From contig JAFTMY010000104.1 of NCBI GenBank assembly GCA_017452165.1, forward strand, positions 1 to 38,199: DNA of 38,199 nt, in the 5' to 3' direction. Position numbers and translations under genes: made by a program. The notes below the pieces were generated by a model, which made no database searches, was not told the origin of the DNA, and worked only from the letters and a program-made list of their open reading frames with translations. Of the stretch, positions 1 through 6,717 are shown piece by piece; within the stretch, counting starts at the first letter, position 1; every line of letters starts with the position of its first letter. Source of the stretch: Clostridia bacterium (GTDB taxonomy: Bacteria > Bacillota > Clostridia > Christensenellales > UBA1242).

Positions 1-9
1 ATAATTAGA

Positions 10-88
10 TTTATGGACTCTGTCCATACCTGCAAGGAACTTGTCCCTTGACCCGTGTTTAAATTTATTTTTACAAATATAAATAAAA
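10..88 (+). repeat. Dispersed structured repeat, copy A (partial)
   Basis: This carries the left half of the repeat family described at 5702, 6404 and 12249. It has a head hairpin with arms ATGGAC and GTCCAT around a 3-nt loop, then the hairpin beginning AAGGAAC, then a TTGACCC run and an A/T-rich arm. The right half (the CAAAAC stem and the CTACATTA end) is absent, and a terminator hairpin stands in its place. The left flank is cut by the window edge. Confidence 0.75.
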
Positions 89-114
89 AACACTTGCTAT
101 AAAGCAAGTGTTTT
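87..114. terminator. Bidirectional intrinsic terminator
   Basis: An 11-bp perfect stem (AAAACACTTGC, then GCAAGTGTTTT) with a 6-nt loop is flanked by A- and T-rich runs on both sides. It can end transcription of the minus-strand gene at 264-3215 and of anything entering from the left. It abuts repeat copy A. Confidence 0.8.
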
Positions 115-263
115 ATTTTATTTTGTATAATTTTACTTTAATTATTTTAAAATTTACAATTTTATATTATTTTATTATAATTATACTAATATTTATAATA
201 TTTTTGTGGTTTTATTAGTTAAATTTTATTAAAATTGTTAATTTTTAATTAAAAATTTTATTT

Positions 264-3215
264 TTATACATTTTTACAAATTATAACATATACAATATTT
301 CCATTTTCCTTTACCATAGGTGGAGTTGTTGATATTTCTGCTTTTAACTTAAATGCCAAAATATTTAATGACATTGTTGTATTTACATTAGATTTAAATT
401 CTAATCCAAAGGTAAAGTCTGTGTATTTATTTGCATTTGCAACATAAAGTAAATAATCTACAATAACATCTAATTCGCTATTATCTTCAATATAAAGGTC
501 AAAAGATTCTCCATCATAACTATATGTTGTGTTATCAAAGAACTCAAAACTTTCATTTGCAACAAACTCACTATAATCTGTTGTTGGATAATTTTTACCT
601 TCTTTATAACTATCACTAAATAAAAATTCTCTATAATTAACGACTTCCATTTCTGAAACTGTCAAGTCTCCGTGTGTTGCATCAATACCATACCATTTTC
701 CGTTTACTAAAACCTTATTCCAAGCGTGAACGTTGCCCGTTACAAGAACCATTGGTATACCTTCAAGTCTTGCCATTATTATAAATGCTTTTGCATAGCC
801 TTCACAAACTGCAACTCCACTATTAAACACACCTTCAGCAAACCAAGAATTATATCTATATGCTTCACTTGCTGTCATATTACTACTTGCCTTATAAGCC
901 TTTTGGTCATAACTAACATTAAGTGTAAGCCACTCAAACATTGCAAGAAGTTTCTCTATATCCGTCATCTCATCATCACAAATATTTCTAAGCACTGCCT
1001 TTGCTTTATTATAAATAACTTCTGCACTTGAACCAGCCTTACAAATAGGTCTATAACCCTGCTCTAAACAATATGCAAGTTGATAACTTGTTGTAACATT
1101 AATTGTCTTTGTAACATTATTAATCTTAAAATCATCAAAATCATCTGCTCTCTTCTTTTCATAAGTAAGTGCAAGTGCGTTATTTTGTTGAATTTTAACT
1201 TGCGACTTTTCTGCGTCCATAACAAGTTTTGCATATTCATCACATTTGGTTGTTAATTTTACTTCTACTACACCATTAAATAAGTTTGGACTATATGAAA
1301 CAGAAGCACCAATATTAAGTGAATTATTATTGTTAAAAGAATCCATAATTTCATTAAGCGAATTTTCAACCTGTGAAAACTCACTTAAATAACTAAATTT
1401 TAAATTAACTGTATCTTTTATATTATAGAATCTTGCATATTCAAAATATGCTTCAAATTCTTCTCTTGAGTCAATTTCAATTGTCTTTTTAGAAGACGCT
1501 ATTCCTTGATCAAACTCACTTATATATGGATAGAATTTGAGAACATTTACTACATACTCCCATTCTCCATATAATACCATATCATCTTTTACAAGGTTAT
1601 CATAATTATACTCATTAGTAAGTTCTTTGTCTGTATACCACTTAGAAACACTATATCCTGACATACCAACTTTTGACGAATCAAAGTTTGCTGTAATTTG
1701 CTCAAAAGATATAGGTTCTCCGATTATAACATCAATATCATCTTGAAATTTACCATCAGCATAAAGTTCAAGTATTCTCTCATCATCAAACCTAGCATAG
1801 ATTGTAAGGTTTCCATACGTTCCCTTTTTAATCTTTCCATTTGTATCAGGGTTTCCATAACCAGCAACAAGTTCTCTTGTGTCAGTATACTTAAAAGTCC
1901 AGCCTTTAAATTCTGCTTCAACTGCCTTATATGGAGTTTGAAGATTAATCTCATCTTCTATTGTGTATGTTGTCGGATTAGGAACTGCTGTTGTGCTACC
2001 ACGCATATCATAAGCGATTGTATACTCTATTATCTTCCACTTAGCATAAACTTGTGTAAATTTTAAATCCCACGCATTAATTGAACTTATTTCATGAGAG
2101 TCCTCTCCTTCCCCATTATACCAACCTAAAAACTCATAACCAGCACTTGAAATTGGATTAAGGAAAATATTATTATCCGTAACTGAATAAGTTGTCTTAT
2201 TATCATTTGTTGCACCTTTTGTGTTATTATACTCAATACTTGCAACATCAGTAATTTTGTGTTTATAAATAATTAAATTATAATCATTTCCTTCGTAGTA
2301 AATACCAAAAGATTTTGCACCAAACTTTTCAAATTTATCAAATAACGACTTATCATCAAAATCTCCAAAGATATACTTCGCAAATGGATCACAAATCTTG
2401 ATGCAAAGTTCATCTGCTGTTCCTACTTTAATAAAATTATTAAGTGTCTTAATTATCCTTGTTGAATCATTTGAACCTAAGTTATTAATTAAAAGGTCTT
2501 TTTTTACTAACTTATAAGAATCACCATCTCTAAACACTTCAACTGTTGAAGAAATATAAATTTCATTAGGAATAAGATTTTTAATTAGACTCTTAGGAAA
2601 ACTTGAAAGTTCACTATTTTTTAAATTAGTTATATCAAGTTTAATAACAATATTCATATCTATTAAATAGTCTTTTTCAATTCCTGGATAAACTAAATAT
2701 TTATTAGAAAAATCAACTTGAATAACATCTAATCCATATTTGCTAATAAAAGCAAACTCTTCATTTGTTTCATTGTCTAGGTTGTTAATTTTATCATCTA
2801 CAAAAGCACCAATTTGCTTATCAGAAATTATAAATGCTGAATCTAACAAACTATTTGAATTAATTAATCCATTTATATTTTTTAAATCATCATCGCTAAA
2901 TTGATTTTGGAATTTTTTATCTACTTCAACCTTTTCATTTACCTTTTTAACTTGAATAGCAGTGGTAAAAAACTCTATATCAAAAGCAAAGTATAACACG
3001 CTATACGCTATTGCAACAAGAGAAACTATACCAATTAAAATTCCAAGCAGTATTCTTTTTATAATTGTTCCTGCTGTCGCCTTTTGTTTTTGTTTCTTTT
3101 TCTTCTTAGGTTTATTGTTCACGGTTTGATTTGTTTCTCTCTGAATTTCTCCAGAGCCTTCATCATATCCATTTTGATTATCACCATAATTTTGACCATA
3201 CATATTTTCTTCCAT
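264..3215 (-). CDS. Membrane-anchored transglutaminase-like protein with InlB-type repeats
   Basis: The 983-residue protein has a hydrophilic, Lys-rich N-terminus (about 1-50), one membrane helix (about 54-78) and a long outward-facing part. Residues about 100-320 are unassigned. Residues about 325-555 hold three repeats of the Listeria-Bacteroides (InlB/Flg_new) type, seen as GYEFLGWYN...VYAKW, FKGWTF...IYARF and SKWYTD...LYGEW. A transglutaminase/protease-like domain follows at about 730-860 with a full Cys804-His830-Asp845 triad (GVAVCEGYA, HAWN, IDATHGD). About 120 further residues follow. In this superfamily the domain may cleave, cross-link or hydrolyse amides; the substrate cannot be read from sequence. 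The start is backed by AGAGGTGA. The role is inferred to be surface adhesion or envelope processing. Confidence 0.85.
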   Translation of the reverse strand: MEENMYGQNYGDNQNGYDEGSGEIQRETNQTVNNKPKKKKKQKQKATAGTIIKRILLGILIGIVSLVAIAYSVLYFAFDIEFFTTAIQVKKVNEKVEVDKKFQNQFSDDDLKNINGLINSNSLLDSAFIISDKQIGAFVDDKINNLDNETNEEFAFISKYGLDVIQVDFSNKYLVYPGIEKDYLIDMNIVIKLDITNLKNSELSSFPKSLIKNLIPNEIYISSTVEVFRDGDSYKLVKKDLLINNLGSNDSTRIIKTLNNFIKVGTADELCIKICDPFAKYIFGDFDDKSLFDKFEKFGAKSFGIYYEGNDYNLIIYKHKITDVASIEYNNTKGATNDNKTTYSVTDNNIFLNPISSAGYEFLGWYNGEGEDSHEISSINAWDLKFTQVYAKWKIIEYTIAYDMRGSTTAVPNPTTYTIEDEINLQTPYKAVEAEFKGWTFKYTDTRELVAGYGNPDTNGKIKKGTYGNLTIYARFDDERILELYADGKFQDDIDVIIGEPISFEQITANFDSSKVGMSGYSVSKWYTDKELTNEYNYDNLVKDDMVLYGEWEYVVNVLKFYPYISEFDQGIASSKKTIEIDSREEFEAYFEYARFYNIKDTVNLKFSYLSEFSQVENSLNEIMDSFNNNNSLNIGASVSYSPNLFNGVVEVKLTTKCDEYAKLVMDAEKSQVKIQQNNALALTYEKKRADDFDDFKINNVTKTINVTTSYQLAYCLEQGYRPICKAGSSAEVIYNKAKAVLRNICDDEMTDIEKLLAMFEWLTLNVSYDQKAYKASSNMTASEAYRYNSWFAEGVFNSGVAVCEGYAKAFIIMARLEGIPMVLVTGNVHAWNKVLVNGKWYGIDATHGDLTVSEMEVVNYREFLFSDSYKEGKNYPTTDYSEFVANESFEFFDNTTYSYDGESFDLYIEDNSELDVIVDYLLYVANANKYTDFTFGLEFKSNVNTTMSLNILAFKLKAEISTTPPMVKENGNIVYVIICKNV

Positions 3216-3273
3216 ATAATCACCTCTAATTTTATTAAGTTATAACTTAAATAAACTAATTCGACTTTTTAAC

Positions 3274-3834
3274 TTAAAAAAGTGCTTTCATATTTTTTAT
3301 TATCTCAAATAACGAATCATCTAGTTCAATTTTATTATCAGTATCATTTTCATAAACAAAAACACTGCCTGTCTTATTATTATAAAAAATACCATAAGCA
3401 TCGTCATCATTAAACACTGCCGAACCAAGAGAAAAAACCTCAGTATCCTGAAAATAATATGCTCCATCTTTTTGAGCAACTAAAATACTCTTTTCAATAA
3501 GTTCTTTTGATTTAAGCATATCAAAGTATAATGTTATTTCCTTATACTCCCCTGCTAAATGCAAAAACAAATATGTTGAATAATAAGACTTTAATTCATC
3601 GCACATCTTAAAACCTATTATTTCTTCAACTTTAGAAAAATCATAGTCTCCAATACTTTTAAGTTGCCAAGCAGACTCTCCGTCATCATTAGGCTTAGAG
3701 ATAATCATTTCACTATCTATCTCAGTATCTTTACCATCATAACTAATAGTCGGCTTACTATTAAAATTTTCTAAGTATACCTTGCATAAGTCCTCATAAT
3801 ACTTTTCAAATGCTTCTTTAGATTCGTTTTTCAT
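3274..3834 (-). CDS. Syd-like protein (SUKH superfamily)
   Basis: This is a 186-residue soluble protein with no signal or membrane segment. The N-terminal EKYYEDLCKVYLENF, the IISKP segment, the central FKMCDELKSYYSTYL and the C-terminal FEIIKNMKALF follow the pattern of Syd, the SecY-interacting protein. Syd belongs to the same superfamily as SMI1/KNR4 and many toxin-immunity proteins. In E. coli Syd binds SecY; in Firmicutes the role is less clear and immunity-type functions occur in the superfamily. It lies 58 bp upstream of the transglutaminase gene on the same strand. The family call is from pattern memory, so it is moderate. The reading frame itself is secure. Confidence 0.65.
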   Translation of the reverse strand: MKNESKEAFEKYYEDLCKVYLENFNSKPTISYDGKDTEIDSEMIISKPNDDGESAWQLKSIGDYDFSKVEEIIGFKMCDELKSYYSTYLFLHLAGEYKEITLYFDMLKSKELIEKSILVAQKDGAYYFQDTEVFSLGSAVFNDDDAYGIFYNNKTGSVFVYENDTDNKIELDDSLFEIIKNMKALF

Positions 3835-3939
3835 TTTTACTTCCTTTATTCGTCATATAGATTAATTATACCAAACAAAAGACAATAAAGTCAAAGTTAT
3901 ACAAAAACATAATTAAAAACTTAATTTTAAGCAAATAAA

Positions 3940-3972
3940 AAACTCAACTTTAAATAACTTAAAATTGAGTTT
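3940..3972 (-). terminator. Intrinsic terminator after the CwlD-like gene
   Basis: Arms AAACTCAA and TTGAGTTT pair, with an inner TTTAA/TTAAA extension. On the minus strand the stem is followed by a T-rich run (3931-3939). It separates the amidase gene from the Syd-like gene. Confidence 0.7.
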
Positions 3973-4066
3973 ATCTATATCAAATGGAAATTGTTAAATT
4001 AAATTATCTATACATAAAGTGTTTACCTTATAATTATATGCATAATTGCTTTTAATATTCATAAAC

Positions 4067-4975
4067 CTATTTGATTTGTAAAAATCGCACAATTGCTTTA
4101 TAAATACAGTCTGTTATTTTGTCTTGATAACTCTCACTAATAAGAAGTTTCTCATCTTCTTCATTAGATAAGAACCCACACTCAACTATAACCGACGGAG
4201 CAGTTGTGCATTTAAGCATAAAGTAGTCCCCAGGACTAATATATTTATTACTATGTTCTAAGTCCTTTAAAAATTCATCTTGTATATGCTGAGCAATTTG
4301 CTTACTTATGTCACTTGTCTTATCGTAAAACACCTGCGCACCTCTAAGTTTATGATTAGTATAAGAATTTTGATGAAGTGATATAACCATATTAGGTCTT
4401 ATATTTTTAATAAGTTCTTTCCTAAGCGCCATATCTCGTTTCTTAAATGACTTACCACTGCCATCTGCAAGACCTTCATCAGTTTCTCTAGTCATAACAA
4501 CATTAATACCTGCTTTTTCTAACTTTTCTTTTAACTTAAGCGACATCTTTAAATTAAGTTTATCTTCATGGACCTTTGTCTTATAACCAATAGAACCAGG
4601 GTCAATCCCACCATGACCAGGGTCAATAACTACTGTGTAGTTTCGACTTGGAACAGTGTCTGTTTGCTTAGGTTTTTCATTATTAGAGTTATTATCTACC
4701 GTTTTAGCAATGGTTTCTAAAATCTCTTCATCACTTAAACTCTTAGATGACGAAAAACCAACAGCAAAATCCTTTTTATCTACTTTATCTTTTACAATGT
4801 CATTTTTACTTAGCGAACTTTTACTGCTCTTTACTATCTCTTGCTCTATGTAAGACACTCTATTAATTGCTTGCGTTTCATTAAACATTATCCTATTACT
4901 TAATATAAAACTAAATGCTAAAACAACGCTTGTAACAACTATTAATAAACTACACAATATTTTAAAACTTCTCAT
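4067..4975 (-). CDS. cwlD: N-acetylmuramoyl-L-alanine amidase, CwlD-like (Amidase_3)
   Basis: This is a 302-residue zinc amidase that cleaves the bond between N-acetylmuramic acid and L-alanine in peptidoglycan. An N-terminal hydrophobic segment (about 5-24) is a signal or anchor. A charged linker runs to about 110 and the catalytic domain from 112 to the end. Likely Zn ligands are His121 (DPGHGG), Glu137 (VHED) and His201 (SLHQN), with catalytic Glu265 (VIVECGF). The stretch RGAQVFYDKTSDISKQIAQH with KCTTAPSVIVECGFLSN resembles CwlD, the spore-cortex amidase that makes muramic lactam. That assignment is inferred; the general amidase call is firm. The start is supported by AAAAGGTAG. No other sporulation gene is visible nearby. 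Confidence 0.88.
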   Translation of the reverse strand: MRSFKILCSLLIVVTSVVLAFSFILSNRIMFNETQAINRVSYIEQEIVKSSKSSLSKNDIVKDKVDKKDFAVGFSSSKSLSDEEILETIAKTVDNNSNNEKPKQTDTVPSRNYTVVIDPGHGGIDPGSIGYKTKVHEDKLNLKMSLKLKEKLEKAGINVVMTRETDEGLADGSGKSFKKRDMALRKELIKNIRPNMVISLHQNSYTNHKLRGAQVFYDKTSDISKQIAQHIQDEFLKDLEHSNKYISPGDYFMLKCTTAPSVIVECGFLSNEEDEKLLISESYQDKITDCIYKAIVRFLQIK

Positions 4976-5066
4976 AATCTACCTTTTCACTAACTATGTT
5001 GTGCTAACATTAGTTTTATTATGTAAAATAATGCAATATTTTAAATTTTAATTTCTAAAACTCATA

Positions 5067-5094
5067 TTGACTATTTTTTAGTGTATGATATAAT
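5067..5094 (+). promoter_or_regulatory. Sigma-A-type promoter for the 5127 gene
   Basis: TTGACT (5067-5072) and TATAAT (5089-5094) are 16 bp apart, about 33 bp before the ATG. Confidence 0.75.
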
Positions 5095-5126
5095 CTATAT
5101 AAGATTAAAAAAAAAGGACTAATACT

Positions 5127-5675
5127 ATGTTATTTGTTAAAATTGATAATTTTTGGTATGAATACGATGAAAACACTCCTATTAATGATGCTATCGTTTG
5201 GAACGCTTACGGTGGGCGTATGAGTGGTATGGATTTAACAGGACTTGAAATGGTTGAAGCAGAAGACTACCACGAACTCGACTGGCGTGGAACTGAACTT
5301 TTAGATGATAAATACCTTACAGGTTGGCTCGATAAGGAAGGAAATTTCTATGGCTGTGATTATCGCAACCACAAAGACCAAGCAAAGTTTGTACATAATC
5401 TAAGCGAAGAAGAGATTGAGCGTGAACTCTTTATTAAACTTTCTTATGAAGACCGTATGAGAGTTAATGTTATCGCTCGTGTTCCTTATCTTGATGGCAA
5501 GCACAATGAAATATCTAATCATCAGTATCAATTCTTAAAAAAGTTCCCTATTGCAAACTTTGACGAGATTGATTATATTTACAGAAGACAACTTCAAGAA
5601 AAAGCAGTTAAGGCTAGTGAAGAACAAGCAAAAAAGAAAAAATCTAATGATGACGGCACTCCTACTATGGGCTAA
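5127..5675 (+). CDS. Hypothetical protein, 182 residues
   Basis: I do not recognise this family. The protein is soluble, acidic and rich in aromatics in its first 100 residues (FWYEYDE, DYHELDWRGTELLDD, GWLDKEGNFYGCDYRN). A Tyr/Arg-rich middle is followed by a Lys/Gln-rich helix (about 155-175) and a disordered tail. It has its own strong promoter and a clear AAAGGA site. Arginine is mostly encoded by CGT/CGC, unlike the AGA-dominated neighbours, which suggests either high expression or a different history. Repeat copy B begins only about 27 bp after the stop codon, and there is no separate terminator between. Confidence 0.8.
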   Translation: MLFVKIDNFWYEYDENTPINDAIVWNAYGGRMSGMDLTGLEMVEAEDYHELDWRGTELLDDKYLTGWLDKEGNFYGCDYRNHKDQAKFVHNLSEEEIERELFIKLSYEDRMRVNVIARVPYLDGKHNEISNHQYQFLKKFPIANFDEIDYIYRRQLQEKAVKASEEQAKKKKSNDDGTPTMG

Positions 5676-5701
5676 GTTTTCGTTTTGGTTTTTTATTTTA
5701 T

Positions 5702-5874
5702 TCCTGTGGGTTCTACGAGCCACTTGCCCCGTTATTTTATTTATGGACGCTGTCCAAACCTGCAAGGAACAAGTCCCTTGACCCGTGTTAAAATTTAATT
5801 TTGCAAAATAAATTTTGAGTGCTAGTCTTGTCAAAACTCTCCCGAGTTTTGCCTAACCCCTACATTATTAATTA
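5702..5874 (+). repeat. Dispersed structured repeat, copy B (full)
   Basis: In order: an accessory GTGGGTTCTAC module (5706-5723); a head hairpin with ATGGAC and GTCCAA; the AAGGAAC/GTCCCTT hairpin followed by TTGACCC; an A/T-rich stem-loop (about 5790-5816); a perfect 8-bp hairpin CAAAACTC-TCCC-GAGTTTTG; and a CTAACCCCTACATTA end. It has the same orientation as the gene it follows. Inverted copy C lies at 6469-6606. Confidence 0.85.
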
Positions 5875-5947
5875 TTGATAAATAATAAGTGATAATTGAT
5901 AAATTAAGGATTATTTTATAAAATAAATAACCTAAACAATTACATAT

Positions 5948-5982
5948 AAAAAAGATATCTAAAAATTTTAGATATCTTTTTT
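5948..5982. terminator. Palindromic bidirectional terminator
   Basis: Two perfect 17-bp arms (A-run, GATATCTAAAA, and the complement) flank one central base. It lies immediately after the stop of the SLOG remnant read on the minus strand, and after repeat copy B read on the plus strand. Confidence 0.75.
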
Positions 5983-6130
5983 ATATTATATTTATATATT
6001 TCTTTTTATTTCTTTTAACATAATCTAAAGTTTTTTTTGCACCACCATTTTCTTTATTTACATAAAAAACAATAAAATCACTATTATCAACCATTGAACA
6101 AATCAATTCTTTTACCTCCACATATTTAAC
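5981..6130 (-). pseudogene. C-terminal remnant of a SLOG-superfamily protein
   Basis: The minus strand is open from 6130 to the stop at 5981. It reads about 49 residues including MVDNSDFIVFYVNKENGGAK and then DYVKRNKKKYINI. This matches the C-terminal end of SLOG (DUF1273/YpsA-like) nucleotide-binding proteins, where a Met-Val-Asp-x-Ser-Asp strand and a Gly-Gly-Ala helix recur. The N-terminal Rossmann half is missing: an in-frame TAG precedes 6130 and the divergent XRE promoter lies there. A GGAGG sits upstream of a possible internal TTG or ATG (6094) start, so a short peptide could still be made, but this is probably chance. The family call is from motif memory. Confidence 0.6.
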
Positions 6131-6140
6131 CTATTATAAT
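6111..6140 (+). promoter_or_regulatory. Promoter of the small XRE gene
   Basis: TTTACC (6111-6116) and TATAAT (6135-6140) are 18 bp apart. The -10 directly abuts the first operator palindrome, and the -35 lies inside the SLOG remnant. Confidence 0.65.
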
Positions 6141-6185
6141 ACGAATATTTTTCGTATTGCAACATATCTACGAATATTTTTCGTA
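6140..6185. promoter_or_regulatory. Two identical 17-bp palindromic operators
   Basis: TACGAATATTTTTCGTA occurs at 6140-6156 and again without change at 6169-6185, with centres 29 bp apart. Each is a TACGAA-N5-TTCGTA dyad. The first starts on the last base of the -10 box and covers the likely transcription start; the second ends 10 bp before the ATG. This is a classic layout for autorepression by the XRE protein encoded just downstream. Confidence 0.8.
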
Positions 6186-6195
6186 TATTTTTATT

Positions 6196-6396
6196 ATGAA
6201 TATTGGAAAAATAATAAAAGAATTAAGATTAGAAAAAGGATTAACTCAAACTGAACTTGCTAAAATTTTAAACACAACACAAGATACTATATCATTATGG
6301 GAACTTGGAAAAAGTAACCCTGATATAATCTTTGTTATAGAACTAGCAAAATATTTTGATGTTACATCAGATTATTTGCTAGGTTTAGAAAAATAA
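6196..6396 (+). CDS. Small XRE-family HTH repressor
   Basis: The 66-residue protein is a single Cro/C1-type helix-turn-helix domain: LTQTELAKILNTTQDTISLW is the helix 2-3 core, followed by ...NPDIIFVIELAKYFDVTSDYLLGL. There is no effector domain. The open frame extends back to a TTG at 6157, but that would read through the second operator and lacks a ribosome site, so I place the start at ATG 6196. It is divergent from the SLOG remnant and ends in a strong terminator. It probably represses itself through the twin palindromes, and formerly the divergent gene too. Confidence 0.85.
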   Translation: MNIGKIIKELRLEKGLTQTELAKILNTTQDTISLWELGKSNPDIIFVIELAKYFDVTSDYLLGLEK

Positions 6397-6403
6397 ATAA
6401 AGC

Positions 6404-6439
6404 AAAAAAAAGCATTAACAAGTTGTTAATGCTTTTTTT
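6404..6439. terminator. Terminator shared with the second island
   Basis: Stem GCATTAACAA / TTGTTAATGC with one central base and flanking A and T runs. It ends the XRE gene. The same stem, differing only in the central base, is at 12417-12449, also between a repeat copy and an HTH gene. Confidence 0.85.
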
Positions 6440-6468
6440 GTTTAGATATTTTAAATTTAATGTATGGT

Positions 6469-6606
6469 AATTAATGTAGGGGTCAGGCAAAATGCGTGAG
6501 CGTTTTGACAAGACTAGCATTTTCCAAAATTTATTTTATAAAAATAAATTTTAACCTGGGTCAAGGGACGAGTTCCTTGCAGGTATGGACAGCGTCCATA
6601 AATAAA
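6469..6606 (-). repeat. Dispersed structured repeat, copy C (full, inverted)
   Basis: Read on the minus strand this has the same module order as copies B and D: head ATGGAC-GCT-GTCCAT; AAGGAAC/GTCCCTT then TTGACCC; a perfect 12-bp A/T stem (AAAATTTATTTT with its complement); CAAAACGC-TCAC-GCATTTTG; and CTGACCCCTACATTAATTA. Homology with copy D continues through the terminator at 6404-6439. It lies downstream of tex and points the same way as tex. Confidence 0.88.
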
Positions 6607-6661
6607 AATATAAACAAAAGGTTTGGGCGAAGTCTAAAAAATAAAACTTAAACAAATAAAA

Positions 6662-6694
6662 AAACGAGTAAGAAATTTCTTACTCGTTTTTTTA
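6662..6694. terminator. Terminator after tex
   Basis: A perfect palindrome (ACGAGTAAGAAA with its complement, 6664-6687) is flanked by A and T runs, about 25 bp past the tex stop codon. Confidence 0.85.
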
Positions 6695-6717
6695 TTTACT
6701 AAATAATAATCTATTAA

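Noticed and set aside
5535..5834. Minus-strand open frame across the end of the 5127 gene and repeat copy B
   Set aside because: It runs antisense to a well-supported gene and through the hairpins of the repeat; composition is not protein-like.
6157..6195. TTG start giving a longer XRE protein
   Set aside because: The extension would be encoded by the second operator and lacks a ribosome site; ATG 6196 begins at the normal XRE N-terminus.
5702..6606. Insertion sequence
   Set aside because: No transposase frame, no matching terminal inverted repeats at the ends of single copies and no target duplication could be seen.
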